Origin: CPC320 sp002336405
GTDB lineage: Bacteria; Pseudomonadota; Alphaproteobacteria; Rhodobacterales; Rhodobacteraceae
Direction: 5' to 3'
Assembly: GCA_949372595.1 (NCBI GenBank)
Contig: CASIAN010000013.1
Coordinates: forward strand, 62,001-126,000
Length of the DNA stretch: 64,000 nucleotides
Of the stretch, positions 8,741 through 18,930 are shown in pieces. The notes beneath the pieces are model-generated. The model saw only the letters and a list, made by a program, of their open reading frames with translations, made no database searches and was not told where the DNA came from. The position numbers and the translations under genes are program-made. Each line of letters opens with the position of its first letter. Position 1 is the stretch's first letter.

Positions 8741-9613
8741 ATGGTGAAATCTGCAGACGCCTTTCGAACGATCCGTGAAGTGTCTGATGTTCTAAAAACA
8801 CCGGCGCATGTGCTAAGATTTTGGGAAAGTAAGTTTTCGCAAATCAAGCCGATTAAGCGGGCGGGCGGGCGGCGGTATTACCGCCGTGCTGATATAGAAC
8901 TGATATCAGGCATCAAAAAGCTGCTGCATGACGATGGGATTACGATTCGCGGCGTACAGAAAATTTTGCGCGAACAGGGTGTGAAACACGTTGCATCCCT
9001 ACAAAGCGGGCTTGAGCCAAAAATCGACGGTCCGACGGTACCATCTGAAAAAGTAACGAAAATTGCACAGCGTCTTGTCACAGAGCATGATGCTATTAAA
9101 TCAAATGATATCAATAGATTAAACCAAAAAAATAAATCTGAAATTTCTGAAACTGGCACGCAGATCAGCACAAAACCCAACACTGACGCGGGCACCGGAT
9201 CAACGCCTCGTAAGGCCGAAACAGTAAAAGAGCTTGGCAGCCAAATTTCATTGTTTGATGATTTACCGATATCCCCCAACCCGGCCGCGAAAGTGGAAAA
9301 GAGCAACCAAAGCAAGCCGACCGCGCCAGTCGCCATTGCATCCATTGAACCGGATACAAACACTTTGAATGACAACGAACTGGTGCCTGAAATCGCAGCA
9401 CAATTGGCGCAGAATACCCCAAATGAAAATAGTGCTTCGGCGACAGAAATGCCAAAGCCGGGTACCAATAACGTCAGCCAGGAAAAATCCGAAGCCGTAG
9501 GGGCAGGTCCATTACACTACCTGGCTGACATCAGTGATTTACGGCCGGGCCAGGAAGAAGCCCTGCCCAAACTGCGCGACCGGTTGAAGGATATTTTTCC
9601 TAATCCCGAATAA
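8741..9613 (+). CDS. MerR-family transcriptional regulator
   Basis: This 290-residue protein has a winged-helix MerR domain in roughly residues 8-80 (TIREVSDVLKTPAHVLRFWE, then RRYYRRADIELI and DGITIRGVQKILRE). The middle, about residues 95-250, is a long polar linker rich in Asn, Ser, Thr and Lys. The last 25 residues (ISDLRPGQEEALPKLRDRL) look conserved. There is no metal-binding cysteine cluster, so it is not a classical mercury or copper sensor. Its place directly after ihfA is common in Rhodobacterales; the target genes are unknown. Confidence 0.85.
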   Translation: MVKSADAFRTIREVSDVLKTPAHVLRFWESKFSQIKPIKRAGGRRYYRRADIELISGIKKLLHDDGITIRGVQKILREQGVKHVASLQSGLEPKIDGPTVPSEKVTKIAQRLVTEHDAIKSNDINRLNQKNKSEISETGTQISTKPNTDAGTGSTPRKAETVKELGSQISLFDDLPISPNPAAKVEKSNQSKPTAPVAIASIEPDTNTLNDNELVPEIAAQLAQNTPNENSASATEMPKPGTNNVSQEKSEAVGAGPLHYLADISDLRPGQEEALPKLRDRLKDIFPNPE

Positions 9614-9685
9614 TTGCAATCGGGCGTCAAGTTTTTGATTTAGCGCTTGCCACCTGCCCCAAAAGCAGTACAACCCGTCCATCGT

Positions 9686-9762
9686 CGGGCTATAGCGCAG
9701 CCTGGTAGCGCGTCCGTCTGGGGGACGGAAGGTCGCAGGTTCGAGTCCTGCTAGCCCGACCA
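9686..9762 (+). tRNA. tRNA-Pro (anticodon GGG)
   Basis: Seventy-seven bases fold as a cloverleaf: acceptor CGGGCTA pairs with TAGCCCG, D arm GCGC/GCGC, anticodon stem TCCGT/ACGGA with loop CTGGGGG (anticodon GGG), T stem GCAGG/CCTGC with loop TTCGAGT. The 3' ACCA is encoded. It reads proline codons CCC and CCU. It is followed by 800 bases without a gene. Confidence 0.96.
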
Positions 9763-10562
9763 CTTTTACAGTGTCGACCGACGAATCGAACGTTTATCAA
9801 GACGATATATTATCGACCCAAACAGATTTGAGGTTGCTTTATTATGCTAATTTGCTCTCATATCTATGCTTACACAGGGCACATATTTAATCTCACCCAA
9901 AAAATTTCGACCTGATTCCCCTTGTCTGGCATAGCTACTCTAGACGGTTGCGATTAAATCGGTGCCGGGTGTTATATTTTGAAACGATCACTTATACGCA
10001 TTTGTCCTAAGCCTGCCCACTCTGTTTAAGCGTCTGCGGTCCGAGACCATTGCCACCACTCAACAGTTAAAAGAACAGACACAAGATGGTTTCTATTTGC
10101 ATATGTAGGACGCATTTTATCTTCACAGTCCAAGGTCGATGAACCGCGGCCTTCTACCATCTAACGATCTTGACCTGCGATGGCACCAGAATAGAAACAC
10201 GAGCCGCGAGACCGACTTTCCCAAAATAGGACTCGCTGACACTATCGAAATTCATATGTTTGGGGAAGCAACAAGAGCATGATCGCCTTAGGCTTTACAA
10301 TCCAGTCAGATTTGATTTGAAAAATGTGTTCCACTTGTGAAGGTTCATGAATCAGCTATACACAATTCAGAATTATCCCAGATCTGGCGGTAGAAACATC
10401 ATCCCGAGACTGCAGAGAAAATTTGTCGCCGGGACAATAGCTGCACAAAACAGTGGCCGAAAAGGTGTAATAGAGACTTATGATGGGACATTTAAACCGA
10501 CCCGACCAGTCAGATAGGCCATGCCGCAAGGCCTGGGCTTTGTCCTTTTGAAAGAGATCGTA
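9763..10562. other. Gene-poor stretch after tRNA-Pro
   Basis: About 800 bases between the tRNA and dcd carry stops in all frames and no reading frame I recognise. I see no repeat of the tRNA 3' end that would mark an integrated element, no terminator with a T-run and no RNA gene fold. It may be decayed accessory DNA beside a tRNA, but nothing positive supports that. Confidence 0.4.
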
Positions 10563-11660
10563 ATGACCGGCGTTTTACCCAGCCAAGACTTAAAGACAAT
10601 GATCAAAGAGGGCGTGATTGACGCCAAGCCACAGATTATTTCGGAACAGATTCAACCCGCCAGTTTGGACCTGCGGCTCGGATCCCGGGCCTATCGCGTC
10701 CGCGCCTCTTTCCTTACGGGTGAAAACCAAACGGTTTCCGACCGCTTGGCAGAGTTCCAGATGCATGAAATCGATCTGCATCAAGGGGCCGTATTGGAAA
10801 AGGGCTGTGTCTATGTCGTACCCTTGATGGAGCAGCTTGATTTGCCGGCGGGCACACAAGCCGTGACCAACGCAAAAAGCTCTACCGGCCGTCTCGATCT
10901 GTTGACCCGGACAATCACTGACTACAGCACTGAATTTGACCGGATTGCAGCGGGTTATCGCGGGCCGCTCTATGCCGAGATTTGTCCACGGTCGTTTTCG
11001 GTTCTGGTACGTCCTGGCATGCGGCTCAATCAAATCCGGTTTCGCGCCGGACAAGCCATTCTCACCGATGCTGAATTAGACACACTACACAAGACTGAGC
11101 GACTGGTGTCGGGCGATGCTGTCATTGGGGATGGGCTTGGATTCTCGGTTGATTTACAACCCGACGGAACAGATCTGGTGGGGTTTCGCGCCAAACCGCA
11201 TACTGGCGTGATCGACCTCGACCGTAAAGCCTATTACGATCCAGCAGATTTTTGGGAAGAAATTCGCACAAACAGCGGACAGATTATTCTCGACCCCGGG
11301 GCTTTTTATATACTGGTCAGTCAAGAAGCTGTGCATATTCCACCCGCCTATGCCGCAGAGATGGCGCCCTATCTGGCGATGGTTGGTGAATTCCGCGTGC
11401 ATTACGCAGGCTTCTTTGATCCCGGATTTGGGCATCATGCCGCTGGCGGCACCGGATCGCGCGGGGTGCTTGAAGTCCGCTGTCATGAGGCGCCCTTCGT
11501 GCTTGAGCACGGTCAGGTGGTGGGCCGTCTGGTCTATGAACGCATGAGAGCCGAGCCAGACCAGCTGTATGGCGCGGGCATCGCGTCAAACTATCAAGGT
11601 CAGGGTCTCAAGCTTAGCAAGCATTTCAAACCGCTACCGTCGACCATAGCCGCGACCTAG
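10563..11660 (+). CDS. dcd: 2'-deoxycytidine 5'-triphosphate deaminase, long alphaproteobacterial form
   Basis: The 365-residue protein is about twice the length of the E. coli enzyme and matches the tandem form found in Alphaproteobacteria. The first half holds EQIQPASLDLRLG and AKSSTGRLDLLTR, including the Ser/Arg/Glu surroundings of the dCTP site; the second half repeats the beta-rich dUTPase-like fold. The enzyme deaminates dCTP to dUTP for thymidylate supply. I chose the ATG at 10563 (MTGVLPSQDLK) since the 14 residues upstream look unrelated to the family. It converges with scpB across eight bases. Confidence 0.93.
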   Translation: MTGVLPSQDLKTMIKEGVIDAKPQIISEQIQPASLDLRLGSRAYRVRASFLTGENQTVSDRLAEFQMHEIDLHQGAVLEKGCVYVVPLMEQLDLPAGTQAVTNAKSSTGRLDLLTRTITDYSTEFDRIAAGYRGPLYAEICPRSFSVLVRPGMRLNQIRFRAGQAILTDAELDTLHKTERLVSGDAVIGDGLGFSVDLQPDGTDLVGFRAKPHTGVIDLDRKAYYDPADFWEEIRTNSGQIILDPGAFYILVSQEAVHIPPAYAAEMAPYLAMVGEFRVHYAGFFDPGFGHHAAGGTGSRGVLEVRCHEAPFVLEHGQVVGRLVYERMRAEPDQLYGAGIASNYQGQGLKLSKHFKPLPSTIAAT

Positions 11661-11668
11661 AGGACGCG

Positions 11669-12337
11669 TCATTCATCTTCGAACATATCACTTTGACCGC
11701 TGTCGTCGTCATCTTCCTCCTCGGATTCAGAACCAGACATTATCCCAAGCGGCACCCGGCTCTCTAACAGCCCTGCCGCCCGCAGATCCTTGAGGCCCGG
11801 TAAATCTTTCGTAGTCTCAAGCCCAAAGTGATCAAGAAACGTCTGAGTCATCACAAAAGTGACCGGCCTACCCGGTGTCATCCTGCGACGGCCAAACCGA
11901 ATCCAGTCCATTTCAAGCAGCTGATCCACCGTACCACGTGATACACTGACGCCACGAATTTCTTCAATCTCAGCGCGAGTCACGGGCTGATGATAGGCTA
12001 TAATGGCGAGTGTTTCGATCGCAGCGCGGCTGAGCTTGCGACTTTCAAACGTCTCTTTCTGCATCAAAAAAGACAAATCACCTGCGGTTCTGATGGCCCA
12101 GGCCGCGCCCACTTTCACCACCTGTACGCCACGACCAGCATAGCGTTTGCGCAGATATACCAAGGCCTCAGTCGCCTCGCATCCATGCGGCATCCGGCCT
12201 TGAAGTTCAGCCACAGTCACCGGCTCGGCCGAGGCGAACAGAATTGCTTCGACCATCCGCTCTTGCTCTGCCATAGGTGGCGCTTCAAACAGGCTTTCTT
12301 CTTTTTGTGGTACGGGGTCGGGATATTCGGCGCTCAT
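11669..12337 (-). CDS. scpB: Segregation and condensation protein ScpB
   Basis: A 222-residue winged-helix protein that joins ScpA and SMC in the chromosome-condensing complex. Typical segments are MVEAILFASAEPVTVAEL near residue 28 and ETLAIIAYHQPVTRAEIEEIRGV, with the second winged helix after it. The C-terminal tail is strongly acidic (SESEEEDDDDSGQSDMFEDE). Its start overlaps the scpA stop by four bases (ATGA). It is the last gene of the argS-to-scpB reverse operon. Confidence 0.95.
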   Translation of the reverse strand: MSAEYPDPVPQKEESLFEAPPMAEQERMVEAILFASAEPVTVAELQGRMPHGCEATEALVYLRKRYAGRGVQVVKVGAAWAIRTAGDLSFLMQKETFESRKLSRAAIETLAIIAYHQPVTRAEIEEIRGVSVSRGTVDQLLEMDWIRFGRRRMTPGRPVTFVMTQTFLDHFGLETTKDLPGLKDLRAAGLLESRVPLGIMSGSESEEEDDDDSGQSDMFEDE

Positions 12338-13125
12338 GGGGTTGCCTTTCTGCGCAACTGGATCGGCGAAAATGTTTCGGCTTGACGCAGCTCGAGCTTG
12401 CCCTCCTTGACCAATTCCAAAGCCGCCGCAAAATGTGACGCAGTGGCCGAGCGGTGCCGCCGGGGATCGGCGCGCCAGCCTTCGGGAAGATAGCTCGCAA
12501 TATCAGTCCAATCTCCGGCGAACCCGATCAATTCCCGCATCCGCTCAAGCGCGCTCTCCATGGTAAAAACATTCTCACGGTCCATTACAAAGGGCCGAAA
12601 CTCATCCCGGGTGCGAATTCGGGCATAGGCCTGCATCAAATCCAACAAACTTGCCGAAAACGTCACCCGTCTTGTGCGCTCAACACTTTCAGGAACTCCG
12701 CGTTGAAAAAAGTCTCGTCCCAGCCTATCACGCGCCATCAGTCGCGCAGCCGCGTCTCGCATAGCTTGTAGCCGCTGCAACTGAAACGCCAGATGCGCCG
12801 CAAGATCCTCGCCAGATGGCCCCTCCTCGCTAGGATCAGGCGGCAACAGCAATCGGGATTTTAAAAATGCCAGCCAAGCCGCCATCACCAAATAGTCTGC
12901 GGCCAGTTCAATTCGCAGAGCTTTGGCGCGCTCAACAAATTCAAGATATTGCTTTGCCAGATCAAGAATTGATATCTTGCGAAGATCGACCTTCTGCGTT
13001 CGCGACAGCGTCAATAACAGGTCTAAAGGCCCTTCATAGCCATCGACATCCACAATCAGGGTTTCAGAGGCGACCCGTTCTGCGACCGACTCGCGGTGAT
13101 TGTTTTCAAAGATATCCTCAGTCAT
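12334..13125 (-). CDS. scpA: Segregation and condensation protein ScpA
   Basis: The 263-residue kleisin subunit of the SMC-ScpAB condensin shows the N-terminal YEGPLDLLLTLSRTQKVDLRKI helix that binds the SMC neck, the middle LVMAAWLAFLKSRLLLPP segment and a C-terminal winged helix that contacts the SMC head. I used the ATG at 13125; a TTG at 13140 is in frame. The start overlaps the end of nagZ by eight bases, and the stop overlaps scpB, so the three appear translationally coupled. Confidence 0.95.
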   Translation of the reverse strand: MTEDIFENNHRESVAERVASETLIVDVDGYEGPLDLLLTLSRTQKVDLRKISILDLAKQYLEFVERAKALRIELAADYLVMAAWLAFLKSRLLLPPDPSEEGPSGEDLAAHLAFQLQRLQAMRDAAARLMARDRLGRDFFQRGVPESVERTRRVTFSASLLDLMQAYARIRTRDEFRPFVMDRENVFTMESALERMRELIGFAGDWTDIASYLPEGWRADPRRHRSATASHFAAALELVKEGKLELRQAETFSPIQLRRKATP

Positions 13126-14134
13126 CGGCCTGCTTTCCAACTAGGGTGGCAAGCTGCGCGTCCAGATTTGAAATGTCAACTGACCCCCCGACATTGCGAT
13201 GGGCAAGCGCGCGCTCTGCCCGCTGCCGCGCCACCGATCCCATGCGACCAACCACGCGGGACACGGCGATCATTTCCTCCAACACACCACTGCAATGCAA
13301 AACTACGTCACATCCCGCCGTAATTGCCGCTTCTGCGCGTGCGTCCAGTCCATCCGGCAGGGCTTGCATGGAAATATCATCGGTCATGATCAGACCCGAA
13401 AAGCCGATCTGATTGCGCATAATTCCCAGCATCTGGGTCGATACCGTGGCCGGCAACATGTCGTAGGCGGCATAGACCACATGGGCTGTCATCGCCATTG
13501 GCAAGTCATTCAACCCCGTGAAGACGGCAAAATCATCTTGTTCCAAAACGGCAGCCGTGGCTGCAACCTGTGGCAGCGCGTGGTGACTGTCCACAACTCC
13601 GAGACCGTGTCCAGGCATGTGTTTGATCACTGGTACCACTCCGCCATCCAACAGACCATTTGCCGCCGCACGGGCGAGGCCCATCACTTTTGCGGCAGTC
13701 TCACCATAACAGCGATTGTGTAAAAACGGATGCGTATCAGGTCGAGCAATATCAGCAACGGGGGCGCAGTTGACATCGATGCCCAATGCTTGCAGCTCTG
13801 CTGCGATGATCCGAAACCGCAGATACATCGCGCGACGTGCCTGCGCTCCGGCGCGCTGACATTGCGCGAGTGGCGGCAGAAATTCCCGCGCCAGTGGCGG
13901 CCGCAATCGCTGCACCCGTCCCCCCTCCTGATCGATCAAAATAGGGGCATTCCAGCCAACGCAATCGCGCAGTTCATCACAGAGCGCCTGTACTTGTGTC
14001 ACGGTACTGATGTTACGCGCAAACAGGATGAACCCTAAAGGGTGGTTCGAAGAGAAAAAACGTCTCTCTTGAGATGTGACGCGCAATCCGCTGCAGCCCA
14101 GAATACATGCCCGAGTTCCCAGGCCGAAGCTCAC
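13118..14134 (-). CDS. nagZ: Beta-N-acetylhexosaminidase NagZ
   Basis: A 338-residue family 3 glycosidase that removes N-acetylglucosamine from anhydromuropeptides in cell-wall recycling. The hallmark KHMPGHGLGVVDSHHALP carries the His/Asp general-acid pair, and the nucleophile lies in LIMTDDISMQA. I chose GTG at 14134 because it overlaps the stop of the SPOR gene as GTGA, the classic coupled start; a TTG at 14155 would lie deeper inside that gene. It is a cytosolic enzyme; peptidoglycan recycling here sits beside SPOR and SMC functions in one operon. Confidence 0.93.
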   Translation of the reverse strand: MSFGLGTRACILGCSGLRVTSQERRFFSSNHPLGFILFARNISTVTQVQALCDELRDCVGWNAPILIDQEGGRVQRLRPPLAREFLPPLAQCQRAGAQARRAMYLRFRIIAAELQALGIDVNCAPVADIARPDTHPFLHNRCYGETAAKVMGLARAAANGLLDGGVVPVIKHMPGHGLGVVDSHHALPQVAATAAVLEQDDFAVFTGLNDLPMAMTAHVVYAAYDMLPATVSTQMLGIMRNQIGFSGLIMTDDISMQALPDGLDARAEAAITAGCDVVLHCSGVLEEMIAVSRVVGRMGSVARQRAERALAHRNVGGSVDISNLDAQLATLVGKQADD

Positions 14135-15015
14135 CGCGCCGCGACTCGAATACAATCGGTATTTTCCGCCTTTAACGCCGAACAGAACCGTCGCGCCGCA
14201 TCCATATCTTCAAAGCCAACCGCTCGCAGTCTGTAGAACACTTTACCACCGCTCGTGGCACGACGCTGCACGACCCGACTTTTGCCATCAAAGAAGGTTA
14301 CAAACCTTGTGCTGATCCGCACCCATTCAGATTTGGCAATACTGGCGCTTTCGAAAGCACCAAGTTGCACCATAGGCGTATCTGCCTGCAGATTGGCCGC
14401 GTCCACATCGACGACTTCAGCAGGCACTGGCGCCCGCGCAGTCTGAAACCAACCGGGACGGGTCTGTGGACGCAAGGACCGACTGACACCGCCAAGCGAT
14501 TTTGGAATAAGATCCAGAGCGACCAGAGGCGTGGCCTCGCGTAATAGACCCCCGGTGGGAACCGGTTCTTCCCTGCCTGATGCAATCCGTGCAACCAAAT
14601 CCTCGATTGATCCGGGCGATACCCTGACAACAGCATCGCTGTTTTCTTCCGTCAGCTTGATCTCAAGCAGCTGACTGTCCGAGACATCTTCTTGGGGTAA
14701 AACAAACGGTCTAGGGGCCAAAGTAACACTGTCGGCCAACGGCGCCGACTGGCTATCACCGGCCACAGAATTCACTGAAAACCCTTGATTCTCCGCTGGG
14801 GTGCCACCGGGATCAAGCGGCGCGATCCGCATCGGATCCTGCACAGCGCGCACCACGGGTATCCCGTTCACATCACGCATCACCACCTGATAGCCCCAGA
14901 CAGTGATCCCAATCAAAAGCAACAACGAAACGCCCGCACCCAGCCAACCTGCTAGAGAGCCAACATGTGCCTCTTCCGCAGCACCAAAGCGCTCGTCCGT
15001 TGAATATTCAGCCAT
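14131..15015 (-). CDS. SPOR-domain inner membrane protein
   Basis: This 294-residue protein has one membrane helix at roughly residues 20-42, a proline-rich periplasmic linker and a C-terminal SPOR domain (PMVQLGAFESASIAKSEW to the end). SPOR domains bind denuded glycan strands at the division septum. In Rhodobacterales a gene of this type sits between argS and nagZ. The start at 15015 (MAEYSTDERFG) has AGG a few bases ahead; eleven more residues are open upstream. It could help position cell-wall enzymes at the septum, but no partner is visible beyond the operon. Confidence 0.88.
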   Translation of the reverse strand: MAEYSTDERFGAAEEAHVGSLAGWLGAGVSLLLLIGITVWGYQVVMRDVNGIPVVRAVQDPMRIAPLDPGGTPAENQGFSVNSVAGDSQSAPLADSVTLAPRPFVLPQEDVSDSQLLEIKLTEENSDAVVRVSPGSIEDLVARIASGREEPVPTGGLLREATPLVALDLIPKSLGGVSRSLRPQTRPGWFQTARAPVPAEVVDVDAANLQADTPMVQLGAFESASIAKSEWVRISTRFVTFFDGKSRVVQRRATSGGKVFYRLRAVGFEDMDAARRFCSALKAENTDCIRVAAR

Positions 15016-15086
15016 TTTCGCCTCACGTCCGCCGTGGTACATTGCCACACCGGTATTTAGACTGCTGTCACCGCAAGACGCCTGAC

Positions 15087-16832
15087 TTAGCGCATCACGT
15101 CCATTGGTTTCACGCCTAGGATACCAAGACCTGCGGAAATAACAACCGCTACGGCCCTTGCAAGTGCAATTTTTGCTTGCGAAGTGGCCGAATCATCCTC
15201 TTGAACAAAGCGCAAACCGGGTTCGTCATGACCTTTATTCCACAAACCGTGCAAATCACCCGCCAGTTCGTACAGGTAAAATGCGATCCGGTGCGGTTCA
15301 TTGCTGCGGGCGGCGATCTCTACCAAACGCGGCCATTCGGCCAGTTTGCGCGCCACTGCCAGTTCTGCCTGATGATCCAGCTTTGACAAATCTGCCGCCA
15401 ACAACGTCGCATCTGAAACCTCGATTTTTGCCTCTGCGGCTTTACGCAACACACTACAGACGCGCGCGTGGGCATATTGCACATAAAACACAGGGTTTTC
15501 GCGCGATTGCTCCAGAACTTTGTCGAAATCAAAATCCAGAGGCGCATCATTTTTGCGCGTTAACATCACAAAGCGGGTCACATCAGGCCCCACCTGATCG
15601 ACCACATCGCGCAGGGTCACGAAGGTACCGGCGCGTTTGGACATTTTGAACGGTTCGCCGTTTTTGAACAATTTGACCAATTGGGTCAGCTTGACATCTA
15701 GTGGCACCTGGCCACCAGACAGCGCCGAGACCGCCGCTTTCATCCGCTTCACATAGCCTCCATGATCAGCCCCAAACACGTCGATCAACAGATCATAGCC
15801 GCGATTAACCTTGTCATAGTGATAGGCGATATCGGGCGCAAAATAGGTCCAGCTGCCATCAGATTTCATCACCGGGCGATCTACATCGTCACCATGTTCG
15901 GTCGATTTGAACAATGTTTGTTCGCGCGGTTCCCAATCATCGGGCTTTTTGCCCTTTGGCGGGTCAAGATATCCCTCGTATATCAGCCCCTTACCGCGCA
16001 AATCCTCGATCGCGGCCTCAATTAGCCCCGTGCCGTAGAGCGATTTCTCACTATAGAACCGATCCATTTTGATCCCAAGTTGGGCCAGGTCGGCACGGAT
16101 CAGCGTCATCATCGCCTCGGTGGCAAATTCGCGCAGCTCCGCCAGCCAAAATTGTTCACCCTTGCCGACAAAAGCATCCCCAACCTTGTCTTTCAAAGCC
16201 TGCCCAACCGGGATCAAATAATCACCGGGATAGGTGCCATCCTCGAATGCCACGTCTTGGCCATGCGCCTCAAGATAGCGCAGATAGACCGATCGCGCCA
16301 ATACATCGACTTGTGCGCCACCATCATTCACATAGTATTCGCGTGTGACCTCATAGCCGGCATAATCCAGCAACCCCGCCAAGGCATCACCGAACACCGC
16401 ACCGCGGGTATGGCCAACGTGCAGCGGCCCGGTAGGGTTGGCGCTGACATATTCAACGTTCACCCGCCGGCCTGCCCCAACAGAAGACCGGCCGAATGCG
16501 GCGCCTTGCTCGAGGGTTTTTTTAACAATACCCTGCCAGACGGCTGGGGCAAGGCGTAGGTTAAGAAACCCCGGCCCTGCCACATCGGCGGCGGTGATCC
16601 GCGCATCCTGCATCAGATATCCGGCCAACTTTTCAGCAATATCGCGCGGCTTGTGCCGTGACGGCTTGGCCAAGACCATAGCGGCATTGGTTGCCATATC
16701 ACCATGAAGCGCATCACGCGGCGGCTCGACCGCCACATTATCAAAACTGAGACCTTCGGGCAGCTCCCCCGCGACGGTCATCTTGTCCAGCGCCGCAATC
16801 ACCAGAAAACGCATTTCTGCAAACAGGTTCAT
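15087..16832 (-). CDS. argS: Arginyl-tRNA synthetase
   Basis: A 581-residue class I synthetase. The N-terminal Arg-specific domain (ADVAGPGFLNLRL) precedes SANPTGPLHVGHTRGAV with the HVGH motif, and the KMSKR motif appears in GEPFKMSKRAGTFVTLR. The C-terminal DALR helical domain follows. It charges tRNA-Arg. It is the first gene of the reverse operon continuing through the SPOR gene, nagZ, scpA and scpB. The 870 bases upstream are empty. Confidence 0.97.
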   Translation of the reverse strand: MNLFAEMRFLVIAALDKMTVAGELPEGLSFDNVAVEPPRDALHGDMATNAAMVLAKPSRHKPRDIAEKLAGYLMQDARITAADVAGPGFLNLRLAPAVWQGIVKKTLEQGAAFGRSSVGAGRRVNVEYVSANPTGPLHVGHTRGAVFGDALAGLLDYAGYEVTREYYVNDGGAQVDVLARSVYLRYLEAHGQDVAFEDGTYPGDYLIPVGQALKDKVGDAFVGKGEQFWLAELREFATEAMMTLIRADLAQLGIKMDRFYSEKSLYGTGLIEAAIEDLRGKGLIYEGYLDPPKGKKPDDWEPREQTLFKSTEHGDDVDRPVMKSDGSWTYFAPDIAYHYDKVNRGYDLLIDVFGADHGGYVKRMKAAVSALSGGQVPLDVKLTQLVKLFKNGEPFKMSKRAGTFVTLRDVVDQVGPDVTRFVMLTRKNDAPLDFDFDKVLEQSRENPVFYVQYAHARVCSVLRKAAEAKIEVSDATLLAADLSKLDHQAELAVARKLAEWPRLVEIAARSNEPHRIAFYLYELAGDLHGLWNKGHDEPGLRFVQEDDSATSQAKIALARAVAVVISAGLGILGVKPMDVMR

Positions 16833-17702
16833 CTGTCAGTATCCTTGTTATAGGCAAGCGGTTTAGCATGCACAGGGCCAAGGTCAATCTGACTTTACCT
16901 CAAGTCAGTAAATCGGCCAAGCCAAGTTACGTAAAACCGGATATGGTCTCTCAAGTAAATCAACCAACGCATGTATATCAATCGAAACCCATGTAAAAGC
17001 CGTCATCCAGATAAGAGTTATATCTAGCTTTCTCACCACCGTTTGTGCTGCTTACAACACAGGCAGACACCCCGGTCATCTTGATAGTTGCGACAGTGAC
17101 TTCGGGCGGGACAGCGTGATGCGCAACACGCTCATAGCGATGTTCCCAGACGCTTTCACATCCCTCCGGCGCATCACGATCTGAAATCGGAGAGGTTAGA
17201 CTTCGAGGCAGCGTATCAAGACGGATGCGACCTATCGCGTATCAATATAACAAAATTTAATTTTGTCAGGTCACAAATAAGAATTGAAGTTACTTTCCCC
17301 GTCTTGATGTCTGGTCAAGGGCATATCGCGCGTTTTATCAAGATTGTGACCGGCCAGAGTCTTGCCAGTGTGCACCGCCAATGCGATTGGAAAGCCGATC
17401 TGCTCGCACCTAGCTAGGCTGATCATAAGCGAACCCAGAAAATTAATTCTGTAAAAATACGCATATTAATCCCTGTTGAAATAAAATTTCGTACAAATTG
17501 GCATGATCATGACATCTCTGCCAGCGTCAAGCCTATGACATCGCAAGAGACCAGGCGCAGCCTTTACCTGCGAAGTTCAAAAAACCTAAATAAAGTATGA
17601 CGCAATTTATGAAACCTGCGTTCCGACCGGGCACAGATGCCCGAATGTGGCCTGATGCGGCACTCCCCACTCCAGCCTGCGCCACACCGCGGGGTCTGCG
17701 CC
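16833..17702. other. Gene-poor stretch between dgt and argS
   Basis: These 870 bases have no supported gene. The argS promoter must lie at its left end. A 17-base AT-rich palindrome (ACAAAATTTAATTTTGT, 17250-17266) is the only structured element I noticed, and it lies over 400 bases from either gene. No RNA fold, repeat or recognisable protein fragment was found. In relatives dgt and argS are usually close, so this may be decayed inserted DNA (inference from memory). Confidence 0.4.
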
Positions 17703-18851
17703 TTAAATCTCACCGTTCTGCAAGAGCCTTTTATGCTCCTGCAAAGCGAACCGGTCGGTCATTCCGGCAATGTAATCGGCAACGATGCGCGCCAGTGTGA
17801 CTTCATCTGTGGCCGCCGCCACATCTTTGCGCCACTGTTTTGGCAGCAAATCAGTGTGTTTCATAAACAGCGGGAACAGCGTTTGCACCACATCTGTTAC
17901 CTCACCGCGCATCGTCACCACCGCTGGCGCGCGGTACATCCGTTCAAACAAAAATGCGCGTATGGTTTTTAGATCGTGCCAAACAGGATCGGAAAACCGC
18001 ACCATTGGCCTGCCAGCATGACGGATATCAATTACGTTCTGCGGCGCAAGCTGCGCCAGATTTTCCTGCGCAACGGCGATAACATCTTCAACCAAAACTC
18101 CAAAGAACCGTCGCAACGCCTCATGGCGGCGCCGATAGTAATTCAAGCCAGGATATAAGCCGTCAACAGTGGCAAAACAGCCCTTCAGCAAGGGCAGTTC
18201 CGCGATTTCATCCGTGGAGAATAACTCAGCGCGCAACCCGTCATGCAGATCGTGATTGTTATAGGCAATATCATCCGACAACGCCGCAACCTGTGCCTCA
18301 CAACTGGCATAAGTATCGATCTCAAGATCATGCACCACGTTATAATCTGCCAGCGCATAGGGTACGGCCCCAACAACGGGACCATTGTGCTTGGCAATCC
18401 CCTCGAGGGTTTCCCACGTCAGGTTAAGCCCATCAAAGTCAGCGTAATGACGCTCTAAAGCCGTCACCACGCGGATGGCTTGCGCATTGTGATCAAAGCC
18501 TCCGTAGGGCGCCATGAGCGCATTCAGCGCCTCCTCACCGGTATGACCGAACGGCGTATGGCCCAAATCATGGGCCAGCGCGATCGCTTCAGTTAACTCT
18601 GCGTTTAACCCCAGCACGCCAGAAATGGTGCGGGCCACCTGCGCCACTTCGATTGAATGGGTCAGACGGGTACGGAAATAATCCCCCTCATGTTCGATGA
18701 ACACTTGCGTCTTGTGTTTCAGCCGCCGAAACGCACTGGCATGTATAATCCGGTCCCTGTCGCGTTGAAAACACGAACGGAAGGTACTTTCCTGTTCACA
18801 GATCAAACGACCCCGCGAGCGCCGGTGATCCGATGCAAATGGCGCTGACAT
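17703..18851 (-). CDS. dgt: Deoxyguanosinetriphosphate triphosphohydrolase-like protein
   Basis: The 382-residue HD-domain phosphohydrolase of the dGTPase family has the metal ligands in RLTHSIEVAQVA and AHDLGHTPFGHTGEEAL, with later ALSDDIAYNNHD completing the HD...D set. It hydrolyses dNTPs to nucleoside and triphosphate, tuning the dNTP pool. It diverges from an IscA/ErpA-type gene with 79 bases between starts, the usual Rhodobacterales arrangement. Confidence 0.93.
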   Translation of the reverse strand: MSAPFASDHRRSRGRLICEQESTFRSCFQRDRDRIIHASAFRRLKHKTQVFIEHEGDYFRTRLTHSIEVAQVARTISGVLGLNAELTEAIALAHDLGHTPFGHTGEEALNALMAPYGGFDHNAQAIRVVTALERHYADFDGLNLTWETLEGIAKHNGPVVGAVPYALADYNVVHDLEIDTYASCEAQVAALSDDIAYNNHDLHDGLRAELFSTDEIAELPLLKGCFATVDGLYPGLNYYRRRHEALRRFFGVLVEDVIAVAQENLAQLAPQNVIDIRHAGRPMVRFSDPVWHDLKTIRAFLFERMYRAPAVVTMRGEVTDVVQTLFPLFMKHTDLLPKQWRKDVAAATDEVTLARIVADYIAGMTDRFALQEHKRLLQNGEI

Positions 18852-18930
18852 ATTCGAAGCTCCTTGTTCCCTGACAGTTTCGCACCTATATTACAGCTTA
18901 ACGATAAATAAAACTGCCGGAGTTTGGCGA

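Noticed and set aside
17250..17266. AT-rich 17-base palindrome between dgt and argS
   Set aside because: More than 400 bases from either gene start and with no promoter nearby, so no role can be supported.
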